Source of the DNA: a bacterium
Lineage (GTDB): Bacteria; Zhuqueibacterota; Zhuqueibacteria; Residuimicrobiales; Oceaniaggregativiventaceae
DNA length: 64,000 bases
Assembly (NCBI GenBank): GCA_029565675.1
Contig: JAKQNP010000040.1
Span: 1 to 64,000 of the forward strand
Direction: 5' to 3'
Of the stretch, positions 52,799 to 61,486 are shown piece after piece. The notes below the pieces were generated by a model. That model did not search any database. It was not told where the DNA came from and saw only the letters and a program-made list of their open reading frames with translations. The position numbers were made by a program, and so were the translations under genes. The stretch's first letter is position 1. Every line of letters starts with the position of its first letter.

Positions 52799-54995
52799 CG
52801 ATATACAGGCCGATCGCCGCAAATGGAATTTTTTTGAATTCGGGCAATTCCTTATACACCGGCGAATCATCGGAGAGCTGAAAATTCAAATCGGCTTTAT
52901 CTATAAAACCCGGGTCTTGAGAACTGATCAAGTTCAATCCTATTTCGAATTGTGCATGTTCGCCGACCCACCGATAGGTTTCGTCATACCCGATGATCGC
53001 GTTGTGGTAAAAGCGATTTCGGCGAGGACGCATGCCGACAAAAGTTTTACCGTCTGGCAGCAGGTCCATCCAGTCCACGAGTTCCGGATAGCGTTCGCTG
53101 TAGGGCGGCTTTTTGATGTCCAGCAGCTGGGTTAATCGGCGGTGATAGATGCCGCCGGAATCAAAAAAAATCGACACCTGATCACGGCCGAAATCGTACC
53201 ACATCGATTTGATGGTCAGGACCGGGCCATAACCTTCCACAAAGATATTGTTGCGCACTTCGAGGTCGTGGCCGGCATTGCTGTAAATCGTGCCGTAGGA
53301 CCCGACACGATAAAAGACATTGCCTTCGACCAGCGCACCGCAGGTGCCATCGTCGAAATAGACGCCCATGGTCCATTCGCGTTCCGGATTGCCGCAGTGA
53401 TGAAAAAAATTGTAGCGGATCACGTTGCCGCGATCGCTGGGATCCCGCCCCAGATACCAGGGCGATGAATCGTTGGAATTGAGAGCGATATGATGGATGT
53501 GGTTGTATTCAAAGAGATGATTGTTGCCATGCACATAGATCCCCTGGAAATCTGAATTGTAAATCTCATTGTGGGAGATGCGATTGCCGCAGCCATCGAT
53601 GTTGATGCCTGACCAGAGAAACTTGTTGCGACGGTTGTAGTCGTAGAGGCGACAATTTTCCACCGAACAATTGCCCGCTGTCAGTTCTTTTTTGCTGCCG
53701 CCGCTCAGATAGATAGCGCCGCTGCCGGTGTCGTAGATATCGCAGCTGAGGATGCGGTGATTTTTGCCGCCGTTGCGTTCCCAGGTGGTGTATTTGTACA
53801 GGTGACCCTGCAGGTTACCGATCTCGCGCGAGACCGGAAAACCTTCATAATCGTCTACGGTAATGTGGGGGAAGGTTTGTCGGGCACCCTGGCCCATGAA
53901 AATTCCGGTCATGCCCAATGCATGCAAAGTGCAACCGGCGATCAAATTGTTTTCCCCGCCTTCGATCGTGATGCCGATACCGCGGCTCATGCCGATAGTC
54001 AAATTTTTCAGATCGACAAAGGAGACATTTTCCATCACGATCAGAGGATCCTCTAACACGGAGACGCGGATTTCCGCATTGGCAAGATTGGCAGGCGGCC
54101 ATACGTACAAACGACCGTTCTTGCGATCGATATAATACTCGCCGGCTTGATCGAGTTCTTCCAGCAAATTGTGCGCATAATAATGGCGATAGGGTTTTCC
54201 AGTTCCGATGCCGTAGAGATGCGGATAAGCCAGGCGAACAGTTTTGGCTGCGGTATCGATTGCTGCCACCTGGATGTGATCGTCGGCATATCCCCACATA
54301 AAGGTGCCCTGCAGCCAAAGGTTGTCGGTCTGCATCCAGCGCGCATGGCGGTCATCGGTATAGCGAAAAGTGCCGCCGCGGATGTTTTCATAGTCGCCGA
54401 TGCGGGGAATGGAGCCGGGATCGAGGACCTCGCCGATCAACAGATAACCGCTGTTGGGGTAGCGCGCCAAGGTCATGACCCGGCGGTTGATAAAGAGTTC
54501 CATCTGGGCCGGTACCACCGATTGCGAATGGCCGTATTGCTGCAATCGGCCGTAATCCAGGATGCCTAGTTTGCGCAGATCGCAGCTCCAAACCTTGCCG
54601 CGGCTGATTTCAGGCAGGCGGCGTAAAAGTTCGGATGGCTGCACCGGCTGAAAAGATTCAGCGGGCAGGGCGTGTGAGCCGGTGATCAGCACGGATTCGC
54701 CCGGCCATGCGCTATAGGTGATGCGGGAAGTGGGCGTGCCTGAATCTTGTTCGAGCAATTCAAAACTGCTCGCAAGCTCATAGATACCCTGGCGCAGCCA
54801 CACCGTGGCGCCTTCCGCCGGCAGATCGTTTTGGGCTTTCAGCGCACGAATGACATCCCGGGCTTTCTCCAGAGTGCGAAAGGGTTTGCTCTCGCTGCCG
54901 GGCCAATTGTCGTCGCCGTTGGGTGAAACCGTCAATTCCAAACTCCAGAGCGGAACCGTAGTCACGATCAACAGGATGAACAGGAAATTTTTCAT
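52770..54995 (-). CDS. Secreted right-handed beta-helix protein
   Basis: This 741-residue protein has a signal peptide (residues 1-18, ending near WSLE) and a long parallel beta-helix repeat region (about 290-600). The repeats show the N-x-I/V-x-x-N pattern (NCSVENCRLYDYNRR, ISHNEIYNSDFQGIYVHGNN, NVIRYNFFHHCGN). The N-terminal segment DDNWPGSESKPFRTLEKARD is typical of DUF1565/pectate-lyase-like proteins. Such enzymes cleave or bind acidic polysaccharides outside the cytoplasm. GAGGAAGAT fixes the start at 54995. It opens the group with GH2, GH57 and SSS. Confidence 0.85.
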   Translation of the reverse strand: MKNFLFILLIVTTVPLWSLELTVSPNGDDNWPGSESKPFRTLEKARDVIRALKAQNDLPAEGATVWLRQGIYELASSFELLEQDSGTPTSRITYSAWPGESVLITGSHALPAESFQPVQPSELLRRLPEISRGKVWSCDLRKLGILDYGRLQQYGHSQSVVPAQMELFINRRVMTLARYPNSGYLLIGEVLDPGSIPRIGDYENIRGGTFRYTDDRHARWMQTDNLWLQGTFMWGYADDHIQVAAIDTAAKTVRLAYPHLYGIGTGKPYRHYYAHNLLEELDQAGEYYIDRKNGRLYVWPPANLANAEIRVSVLEDPLIVMENVSFVDLKNLTIGMSRGIGITIEGGENNLIAGCTLHALGMTGIFMGQGARQTFPHITVDDYEGFPVSREIGNLQGHLYKYTTWERNGGKNHRILSCDIYDTGSGAIYLSGGSKKELTAGNCSVENCRLYDYNRRNKFLWSGINIDGCGNRISHNEIYNSDFQGIYVHGNNHLFEYNHIHHIALNSNDSSPWYLGRDPSDRGNVIRYNFFHHCGNPEREWTMGVYFDDGTCGALVEGNVFYRVGSYGTIYSNAGHDLEVRNNIFVEGYGPVLTIKSMWYDFGRDQVSIFFDSGGIYHRRLTQLLDIKKPPYSERYPELVDWMDLLPDGKTFVGMRPRRNRFYHNAIIGYDETYRWVGEHAQFEIGLNLISSQDPGFIDKADLNFQLSDDSPVYKELPEFKKIPFAAIGLYIDEYRTSVAK

Positions 54996-55120
54996 ATCTT
55001 CCTCGTTTGTTGCCACTCAGTACATCTGATTTGTCGATCAAGGCCTGGACTGGTCAGAGTCGGCAGGCATGGCAAGCAGACGCAACCATTGGGTACCAGT
55101 CGGTACATTGTAGAGTGTCG

Positions 55121-56176
55121 CTATTTGGAGCTTTTCCCGGTGTTCCTGCTCGCCACGGGTGAATAAACACCATAATGGCGGAATGCTTCGCACATGGCGC
55201 GGATATTGTCGGGCTTGATCTGGATAACCTCCGGAGTGGTGTAGCACATGCTCACCAGACCACCGTTGTGGCTGCCGATGGTCTGCATCATCCTTTGTAC
55301 ATAGGCGACCACCTGTTCCGGAGTGCCGCTGCTGAGCGTCCGCTGAATATCTACCGGGCACCAGAAGGCGATGCGGCCTCCGAAGCGTTTCGAAAGGTTT
55401 TCCAATCCCATATTTTCCTGCTGATCCATCTGGATGACATTGAGGCCGGCATCGATGAAATCGTCGAGGATATCGACGATGCAGCCGCAGGAATGCATCC
55501 AGACCTGCATGCCCAAATCGTGTGCGCGCTGCCAGTTGGCGCGGTAATGGGGCAGGAAAAATTCGCGGATCAAATCGCGGCTGACCATCAGACGGTCCTG
55601 CAGACCCCAATCGTCGTAGAGCATCACGCCATCACAGCCGAGTTTTGCCATCAGTTCAATCGATTCGCGCTGTTTTTCGGCGAAGCGGGCAATGAGAGCT
55701 TTGAGGTGGTCGGGATGGAGATGATAGCTGAGAAACATCTGATCGAGGCCGATGTTGTTGTGCACTCCTTCATTCAAAGAGGAAAAGCCGAGAACGCCGA
55801 GGGCATATAGCGGATTTTCGGCAGCGTTGTTGGCTGCTATGGCTGCCCGGTGCGCTCGATAATAGCGAGGGTCATTGCGATCGGGAAAGAGATATTCGGC
55901 CTGGTGGGTAATGTCGGGTATCGAGGCCTGTTTAGCCTGACCGATGTCGTTTGGCTGGCCATTGGCCCGTTCCCACACTGTACCCCAGGCGTCGATGCGA
56001 CGGTCGATATCGCCGATCCGGGTCCATGGCTGGCGGTCGGGCGGGGTGGTGTCAGGTCCCATGGTCCACGGCGCCAACCACAGGATGTCATTTGGTTTGC
56101 CGTCGGGCAAATAGTGTGGAAGTTGATCGGGATGGCGAAAGGTGATGGCTCGCTTGACGCGTTCACGGCTGGTCAT
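55121..56176 (-). CDS. URO-D-fold protein with intact H-x-C-G site
   Basis: This 351-residue protein begins TSRERVKRAITFRHPDQLP, a typical URO-D superfamily start. It keeps the zinc methyltransferase motif WMHSCGCIVD (about residue 243) and a later cysteine in IAFWCPVDIQ; LYDDWGLQDR near residue 197 is also typical. Among the six URO-D-type genes in the window it is the best candidate for a true corrinoid-linked or zinc methyltransferase, although no corrinoid protein gene lies close by. A strong promoter precedes it, and it heads the leftward cluster. Confidence 0.75.
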   Translation of the reverse strand: MTSRERVKRAITFRHPDQLPHYLPDGKPNDILWLAPWTMGPDTTPPDRQPWTRIGDIDRRIDAWGTVWERANGQPNDIGQAKQASIPDITHQAEYLFPDRNDPRYYRAHRAAIAANNAAENPLYALGVLGFSSLNEGVHNNIGLDQMFLSYHLHPDHLKALIARFAEKQRESIELMAKLGCDGVMLYDDWGLQDRLMVSRDLIREFFLPHYRANWQRAHDLGMQVWMHSCGCIVDILDDFIDAGLNVIQMDQQENMGLENLSKRFGGRIAFWCPVDIQRTLSSGTPEQVVAYVQRMMQTIGSHNGGLVSMCYTTPEVIQIKPDNIRAMCEAFRHYGVYSPVASRNTGKSSK

Positions 56177-56244
56177 CAAGACAGTTTGCTCCTGAGTTCT
56201 TTGCGGCTTTTGATCAGATCTTTTTATTGCGGTTAGCAAGAACA

Positions 56245-56273
56245 AGTGTACGATTCTGGCGTTTCATTTGCAA
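56245..56273 (-). promoter_or_regulatory. Sigma-70-type promoter of the URO-D/glycan cluster
   Basis: Read on the minus strand, TTGCAA (56273-56268) and TACACT (56250-56245) are spaced by 17 bases and lie about 70 bases before the ATG at 56176. This is the only good promoter seen upstream of the leftward cluster down to 41235. Confidence 0.55.
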
Positions 56274-56721
56274 GTGAAAATTGCTCGAGATAACGTCAAT
56301 TCATGCTTATCCCGATTCGATGTTTCGCGCCAACTCCGCGAGACGATTCCACCCTCTGAACCCGGCCATTTATCAACAGATGAACAAAAATATTTGGTTT
56401 TTGTATAGAATTGCAGCAACAAAACGGAATAATTAATACACTATTTTGGTTTATTCTCTTAAACCGATTGTTTAGCAATGATCAAATTGACATTGTCCCA
56501 GCCGCAGCTGCAAGAACCCCAGCATTTCAGACCGCATCCTCACAAAGATTGATCAGCAAAGCACTTTACTTCAGCGAATTCATCAAACTGACGCATTTTA
56601 TTGTTCGACCCGGATTCGGTGCTTCGCACCGAATCCGGGTTCGACTTGTACGTGCGAGGCGAAAAATTACCGACGTTGCGCACTCGGCAGGATTAACCTT
56701 TCCTAATTGGAGGAAAAGCGA
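56274..56721. other. Intergenic region before the LamG gene
   Basis: This 448-base region lies between the divergent URO-D cluster and the LamG gene. It is AT-rich in its first half, contains the palindrome at 56608-56640, and ends with the ribosome site TTGGAGGAAAAG. Short open frames here have no recognisable motif. A TTGACA at 56489-56494 has no matching -10 box. Confidence 0.4.
56608..56640. repeat. Perfect 15-bp inverted repeat with 3-base loop
   Basis: ACCCGGATTCGGTGC (56608-56622) and its exact reverse complement (56626-56640) are separated by TTC. The stem is GC-rich but is not followed by a T-tract, so it is not a normal terminator. It may be a protein-binding site, a REP-like element or a 5' UTR hairpin of the LamG transcript. 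Confidence 0.7.
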
Positions 56722-59700
56722 ATGAAGAAAAAGTTACGATTTTTGCTTGCTGTGGTTTTGCTCATACCAGGCTGGCTCCTGGCCATTGGTCAAGCAGGCA
56801 ACATGTTGACCTTTGATGGTATCGATGACGCTGGAGTGATCGTCGATAACGCTCTGTTGGACGTTGCAGTTGGAAATTATACCCTTGAAGCATGGTTCAA
56901 CTCGACCGCCTATACAAACAATGATGTTATTCTAGACTGCAACGGCGTCTTCATTCTAAGATTGGGACCGGACAATACTGTCAAATTTTTGCTGCCACTC
57001 ACTCCCGAACTTTCTTCACCAAACAACACGGTAACTCCAGGCTGGCATCATGTGGCGGTGCGAGTCGCGGAGGTAGGCGCTGATGTCATCGGCACCCTGT
57101 TCTTCGATGGACTTCCGGTGGCCGTTCTAAATCACCCGAATCTGCTCTTGCCAGCCAGCATTGAGCCAATCACGGTCGGAAATCGTGTCAGTTTTGACCG
57201 ACCCTTTACCGGGGCATTGGATGAAATTCGAATCTGGAACATCGCGCGTACAGATGCAGAGATTAAGATCAATCGCGGTCTGCCCCTGACCGGAACAGAG
57301 ATCGGCTTGGTTGCATACCACAAGCTGGATGAGGGGATGGATCAGGTTTTCCAGGATGCGACGATCAACGATAATGATGGAGTGCTTGGTTCAGATCCTA
57401 TTCTTGCTGATATCAACGATCCAGCCTGGGCTGTGTCGACGGCTCCCATCGGCTTTAATCTTTTGACCCCCAATAGCGGCACCCTTCTCGCCGGTGATCC
57501 TTTGGCGGTCACCTGGGCAGTCAATCCCGAAATTGTTGCAGTCGCGATCCTTTTCAGTTTTGACGGCGGTATCAACTGGTTTAAGCTCACTGCCGATGCG
57601 CCCAACACCGGCAGCTATGCGACGATGGTGCCGGGTTATGCGACGTCGTCATTGCGCTACCGCATTGCAAATCCAGCGGATGAAATGGTGTATGATGACA
57701 GCGATGACGATATCGAAATCGATTTAACCGGCTACGTCTTCAGCTCAATCCGAAAAGAGGGGGAAGATGCAGCGATTTCTTCTCATATGTATGTGGGGAT
57801 CGATGGACGTGCTTTTGGCTGCCAATTCATCTATTCCGCTCGTGATGTCAGCAGCGATCCCGGGATCGGCACCCTTGATTTCGACATCACCTCTCCAGGA
57901 ATCTATGTCATCTGGGCAAGGGCGTTGGGCGCCGGCAGCACCCGCAACAGCTGGCTGGTCAAGGTTGATGGCGGTCCCGAGTATCTATGGGACACAACCA
58001 AGGGGTATGCCTGGACCTGGGACCGGATCAGCCATCGCGGTGTCACCGGTGTTCCCAATATTTTGGCTGAGCTGGATCCCATCTTTTTTCACCTTGCTGC
58101 TGGGCATCACACCATTCAGTTCCGCGGCAAGGAACACTACACCCGTCTGGATCGGATTGTGATCACCAACGATTTGGCCACCGATTTGCATGGTTCCCTG
58201 CCCATCGAAACGATCCACATTACGGCGCCGCCGGAAGAAAACCATGCCGAGATTGTGCGCAATACGCCGTACGAAATCCAGTGGGTCTCATCCAACATCG
58301 GCAACAAGGTCACCATCGAATTCCAGAAACATGACACCGATCCCAACTGGATTCTGATTGTAAAAGATACCCCAAACGATGGGTCGTATATCTGGACGGC
58401 TCCCGATGAGCTGTTGGACAAGGCTCATATTCGTATCTCTGAGGGAAACGGCGACTGTCCTGTCGATCAGACCTGGGAAACCGTGCACATCATCAATCCG
58501 CCGCCGGAAATCCTTGTCACCGCTCCCAATGGCGGCGAAATCTTCGCTTATGGCGAAAAAACCCAAATTACCTGGACCAGCAAGTCTTATATTGGAAAGG
58601 TCGATATCCTCTTCAGCCTGGACAACGGCAAAGCCTGGACTGGACTTGCTGCCAACCTTCCCCAAACTGGCCTATACGAATGGGTCATTCCAAAGGTCGA
58701 TTCTGATTCCTGCCTGGTAAAAGTGATTGACCGTACCAGTGGCACGCCGTCCGATGTCAGCGATCAGGTGTTTTCGATCGTCACTCCCGATACAAGCGCA
58801 CCTGCTGAGAATTATGCTCTCTATTTCGATGGCATTGACGATTTCCTGGAGGTGGCAAACCACCCGACCCTCAATGTCGCAGACCATTTTACCATCGAGT
58901 TCTGGATCAAAACAGACAATCCCACCCAGAGTTGGACACGTGTACTGGAAAAAGGGTCATGGGACGAATATTATATTGGATTCCACAACAAACCTGGCAA
59001 GATTCATGGCGGTCTGCGAACACTTGCCGTCAATGGTACGTCCAGTATGACCATTCCGCTCGGGCCTTCTTTGACGGCCTTGCAAGATGATCAGTGGTAT
59101 CATGTCGCCGCGACCTATGATCTCCATTCCCAGGAAGCCGTCATCTATATCAACGGTGTTCCTGAAGTGAAGAAGAAAGCAGTATCTTCACCCAGAAGCT
59201 TGCTCGGCGATCTGATTGTCGGCGCGGTCAAGCGTCCTTTTGGCAAAGAATTCTATTATGAAGCTCACCTGGATGCGATTCTCGACGAGTTGCGCATTTG
59301 GAATATCGCCCGAACAGAGGCTGACATCATCGGTGCCATGTATACAGGTTTAACCGGCGTTGAAACCGGTCTGATGGCCTATTATCCGTTCAATGAAGGC
59401 AGCGGACAGATCGCTCATGACTTGACCAGCAATGGCAATCATGGGCGTCTCGGTATGACAACAGTGGGAACCGGTGACAGCGCCGATCCTCTTTGGGTCA
59501 AAGTCGTTCGGCCGGCAAGCCCGCGCACGTTGCTTGCACAACAGGGAGCTGCCTATCAGGCAAGCGATAATCCGGATTTTACTGGATCGCTGCCGGAAGA
59601 ATTCAAATTGTATCCCAACTTTCCAAATCCGTTCAACGCCGGCACAACTTTCTCCTATGATGTGCCAAACACTTTTAACGATCCGATTGCAGTCAGACTG

Positions 59701-59886
59701 GAAATTTATGACTTGCAGGGTCGGATGATCCGGATGCTGATAAACGGCGCAATCCAGCCTGGACAACACCGGGTGGTGTGGGATGGTGCAGACAGCGGCG
59801 GTCAGCCGGTTTCCTCAGGAATCTACTTTTACCGACTGCAAGCCGGCGACTTTGTCCAAACCAACCGGATGATTATGCTCAAATAA
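56722..59886 (+). CDS. Secreted LamG-domain protein with type IX-like sorting tail
   Basis: This 1054-residue exported protein has a signal peptide (1-21, ending near LLA) and a first LamG/concanavalin-like domain (about 25-235). A carbohydrate-binding-like domain lies at about 350-500. There are three short beta modules with PNGGEIFAYGEKTQITW-type starts, a second LamG domain (about 700-890), and a C-terminal sorting module (last 85 residues) with NFPNPFNAGTTFSYDVP and SSGIYFYRLQAG. This tail is typical of type IX-secreted proteins in FCB bacteria. TTGGAGGAAAAG supports the ATG at 56722. It probably binds glycans at the cell surface; no catalytic site is visible. Confidence 0.88.
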   Translation: MKKKLRFLLAVVLLIPGWLLAIGQAGNMLTFDGIDDAGVIVDNALLDVAVGNYTLEAWFNSTAYTNNDVILDCNGVFILRLGPDNTVKFLLPLTPELSSPNNTVTPGWHHVAVRVAEVGADVIGTLFFDGLPVAVLNHPNLLLPASIEPITVGNRVSFDRPFTGALDEIRIWNIARTDAEIKINRGLPLTGTEIGLVAYHKLDEGMDQVFQDATINDNDGVLGSDPILADINDPAWAVSTAPIGFNLLTPNSGTLLAGDPLAVTWAVNPEIVAVAILFSFDGGINWFKLTADAPNTGSYATMVPGYATSSLRYRIANPADEMVYDDSDDDIEIDLTGYVFSSIRKEGEDAAISSHMYVGIDGRAFGCQFIYSARDVSSDPGIGTLDFDITSPGIYVIWARALGAGSTRNSWLVKVDGGPEYLWDTTKGYAWTWDRISHRGVTGVPNILAELDPIFFHLAAGHHTIQFRGKEHYTRLDRIVITNDLATDLHGSLPIETIHITAPPEENHAEIVRNTPYEIQWVSSNIGNKVTIEFQKHDTDPNWILIVKDTPNDGSYIWTAPDELLDKAHIRISEGNGDCPVDQTWETVHIINPPPEILVTAPNGGEIFAYGEKTQITWTSKSYIGKVDILFSLDNGKAWTGLAANLPQTGLYEWVIPKVDSDSCLVKVIDRTSGTPSDVSDQVFSIVTPDTSAPAENYALYFDGIDDFLEVANHPTLNVADHFTIEFWIKTDNPTQSWTRVLEKGSWDEYYIGFHNKPGKIHGGLRTLAVNGTSSMTIPLGPSLTALQDDQWYHVAATYDLHSQEAVIYINGVPEVKKKAVSSPRSLLGDLIVGAVKRPFGKEFYYEAHLDAILDELRIWNIARTEADIIGAMYTGLTGVETGLMAYYPFNEGSGQIAHDLTSNGNHGRLGMTTVGTGDSADPLWVKVVRPASPRTLLAQQGAAYQASDNPDFTGSLPEEFKLYPNFPNPFNAGTTFSYDVPNTFNDPIAVRLEIYDLQGRMIRMLINGAIQPGQHRVVWDGADSGGQPVSSGIYFYRLQAGDFVQTNRMIMLK

Positions 59887-59901
59887 AGTGAACCGACCGA
59901 C

Positions 59902-59936
59902 AAAAGGCGGCTCATCCAACGATGAGTCGCCTTTTT
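59902..59936 (+). terminator. Strong intrinsic terminator after the LamG gene
   Basis: A 15-bp stem with one G-T pair (59902-59916 with 59921-59935) and a CAAC loop is followed by a run of T. It lies 16 bases after the stop codon and should end the LamG transcript. Confidence 0.9.
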
Positions 59937-59940
59937 AATC

Positions 59941-60705
59941 GTATTTATTTCAACCTCCAGTTCCTGCGGGATGATGGTTGGGTGACCCTCGTTTGTTCGC
60001 CAGCCTGCCGACTGCAATCTGTAATTGCTCTTCAACCTTTCTGCTTTCCTCATTGCGATGCTAAAAAAATCATCGAAGAATTCAATTATCAATTCTGTGA
60101 ATTTATTCGCGATATTTTGATTTTGTCCTTGACTTCCGCCAACACGAACGTAAATTGAGAGAGAGGAGTTTGGTGTCCGGTCATCAAACGGGACATTATT
60201 GATAGGATGAAGTGATGAATACTGGGAAAAAGGGACCAATCGTATGAAAGGAGCAAGTAGAGGCTTGGATAAGCGCTAATGAGCGCGGACTCGGGATACG
60301 GGCGCAGATTACCTGGTGGTTTAAGATCTGACAGGCAAAACGGTAAATAGTTTTGTGATCCCTCTGATTGGATGGCCTGCAATCTTGGTTGTCGCTGCGA
60401 TACCTCAAGTTATTGTTCACAAAACCGCATGTTTCCTGCCATGCTACAGGGCTGTGCAGTCTATTTTGCGAGTAACGAAATGAATGATCCCGAATTGCTC
60501 AAATGGTGGAATTGGAAGGACAGAACCCTCTAATTTTCGTTTTTCTTCAAATCTGCAGTGTCGCATAATTCGAAGGCGATGAAGCGATTCGTCGCATTTG
60601 GACCGATTCGATTTGGTCGACACGAATCCCTGGAGCAACAGTTTGCTGATTCAGAGGGGACCAGCGGACCGAATTCCGAAAGGATGAAAAAAAATTTAAA
60701 AGTAC
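59941..60705. other. 765-base stretch without a recognisable gene
   Basis: Only short, composition-poor frames on both strands occur here (for example minus-strand frames at 59829-60239 and 60089-60382). None has a ribosome site plus a recognisable motif, and one overlaps the LamG coding end. A small imperfect hairpin lies near 60580-60601. The stretch may be degraded sequence. Confidence 0.5.
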
Positions 60706-60734
60706 TTGCGTATATAAAAAAAAAACCGTAAAAT
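60706..60734 (+). promoter_or_regulatory. Strong promoter of the cold-shock leader
   Basis: TTGCGT (60706-60711) and TAAAAT (60729-60734) are separated by 17 bases that include an A-tract. A small perfect inverted repeat CCGTA-AAA-TACGG (60726-60738) overlaps the -10 box and could be an operator. Transcription would start near 60741. Confidence 0.75.
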
Positions 60735-60740
60735 ACGGTT

Positions 60741-60877
60741 GTCAAGGAACTGTACACCGTTACTGAGCTTAGAGAGTTCTGCATTTGCTCGTGGCTACCC
60801 AGAATTATATAGAACTTGTATGAAAAGGTCGCAACTCTATTGGGCTGTCTTGACCAATAGGATGCGACCTTTTTTAT
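60741..60877 (+). ncRNA. Structured leader or small RNA ahead of the cold-shock gene
   Basis: The predicted transcript runs about 137 bases from the promoter to a strong terminator. It contains AGTTCT (60775-60780) and AGAACT (60811-60816), which can form the base of a hairpin. No ORF with a ribosome site lies inside. It could be a stand-alone small RNA, or a 5' leader in which most transcripts stop before csp and read-through is regulated. The true 5' end is predicted only. Confidence 0.5.
60823..60875 (+). terminator. Intrinsic terminator inside the cold-shock leader
   Basis: An 11-bp outer stem (60823-60833 with 60863-60873, core GGTCGCA/TGCGACC) and a 7-bp inner stem (CTATTGG 60837-60843 with CCAATAG 60854-60860) precede a T-rich tail. 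It lies 75 bases before the csp start codon, so transcription of csp from the upstream promoter must read through it. Confidence 0.8.
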
Positions 60878-60950
60878 TAGGCTCATTCGGCTGTACGTGT
60901 CATTGCGCTGTGTAAATCAGCGCAAAAATCTTTCGAGAAAGGGTTCGTGC

Positions 60951-61157
60951 ATGGAAAGAGGTACTGTGAAATGGTTCAACGGCGCCAAGGGTTATGGTTT
61001 TATCCAGCGTCCGGATGGCGATGACGTGTTTGTCCATTACAAAGCGATCAATGCCGAAGGTTACAAAGTTCTCAACGAAGGCGATGAAGTCGAATTTGAG
61101 ATCGAAAACGGGCCCAAGGGACCGCAAGCCGCCAACGTCAGCAAAGTCAACAAATAA
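60951..61157 (+). CDS. csp: CspA-family cold-shock RNA-binding protein
   Basis: This 68-residue protein is a single cold-shock domain with RNP1 KGYGFIQR (13-20) and RNP2 DVFVHY (25-30). It binds single-stranded RNA or DNA and acts as an RNA chaperone. The ATG at 60951 follows AAAGGG, and a small hairpin GCGCTG/CAGCGC (60905-60923) lies in the leader. The upstream terminator-bearing leader suggests control by attenuation or temperature; a terminator follows. Confidence 0.95.
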   Translation: MERGTVKWFNGAKGYGFIQRPDGDDVFVHYKAINAEGYKVLNEGDEVEFEIENGPKGPQAANVSKVNK

Positions 61158-61167
61158 ATCTTTAGGG

Positions 61168-61198
61168 GGGCCTCGCTGAAAGCAGCGAGGCCCTTTTT
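61168..61198 (+). terminator. Intrinsic terminator after csp
   Basis: GGGCCTCGCTG (61168-61178) pairs with CAGCGAGGCCC (61183-61193), an 11-bp GC-rich stem with a 4-base loop followed by TTTTT. It begins 11 bases after the csp stop codon. Confidence 0.95.
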
Positions 61199-61240
61199 AT
61201 ACTCACAGCTTTTCCCTCTTTTTGTTTGCCTCTTTCAGCC

Positions 61241-61269
61241 TTGCTTGAAGTGCACAAAAGTCTTATATT
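61241..61269 (+). promoter_or_regulatory. Promoter of glgX
   Basis: TTGCTT (61241-61246) and TATATT (61264-61269) are separated by 17 bases. It lies downstream of the csp terminator and about 215 bases before the glgX start. The interval 61270-61486 has no recognised gene and is probably a long leader. Confidence 0.5.
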
Positions 61270-61486
61270 CCTCCGTTTCTGATTGCATCCAAAAAAAATT
61301 GGTTTTTGGCATCGGTTATCTGGTCAACGCCTGAAAGTATTCTGCGTACCGATTTCCTTCATCAGCAATAGGCATATCTTGAAAAAAACGGATAACAGCC
61401 ATCGGCTGGTGCTTGTGAAATGTTCGAAGAGGGGAAACAGTCTGTGCCGGCGCTGATGTGGATGGCGACTGCATGGGGGTAAAAAA

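Noticed and set aside
59829-60239. Minus-strand frame after the LamG gene
   Set aside because: It overlaps the LamG 3' end and the terminator, and its translation resembles no family.
60741-60877. 6S RNA or tRNA identity for the csp leader
   Set aside because: No tRNA cloverleaf is present, and I could not form the long bulged helix expected for 6S RNA; left as an unnamed structured leader.
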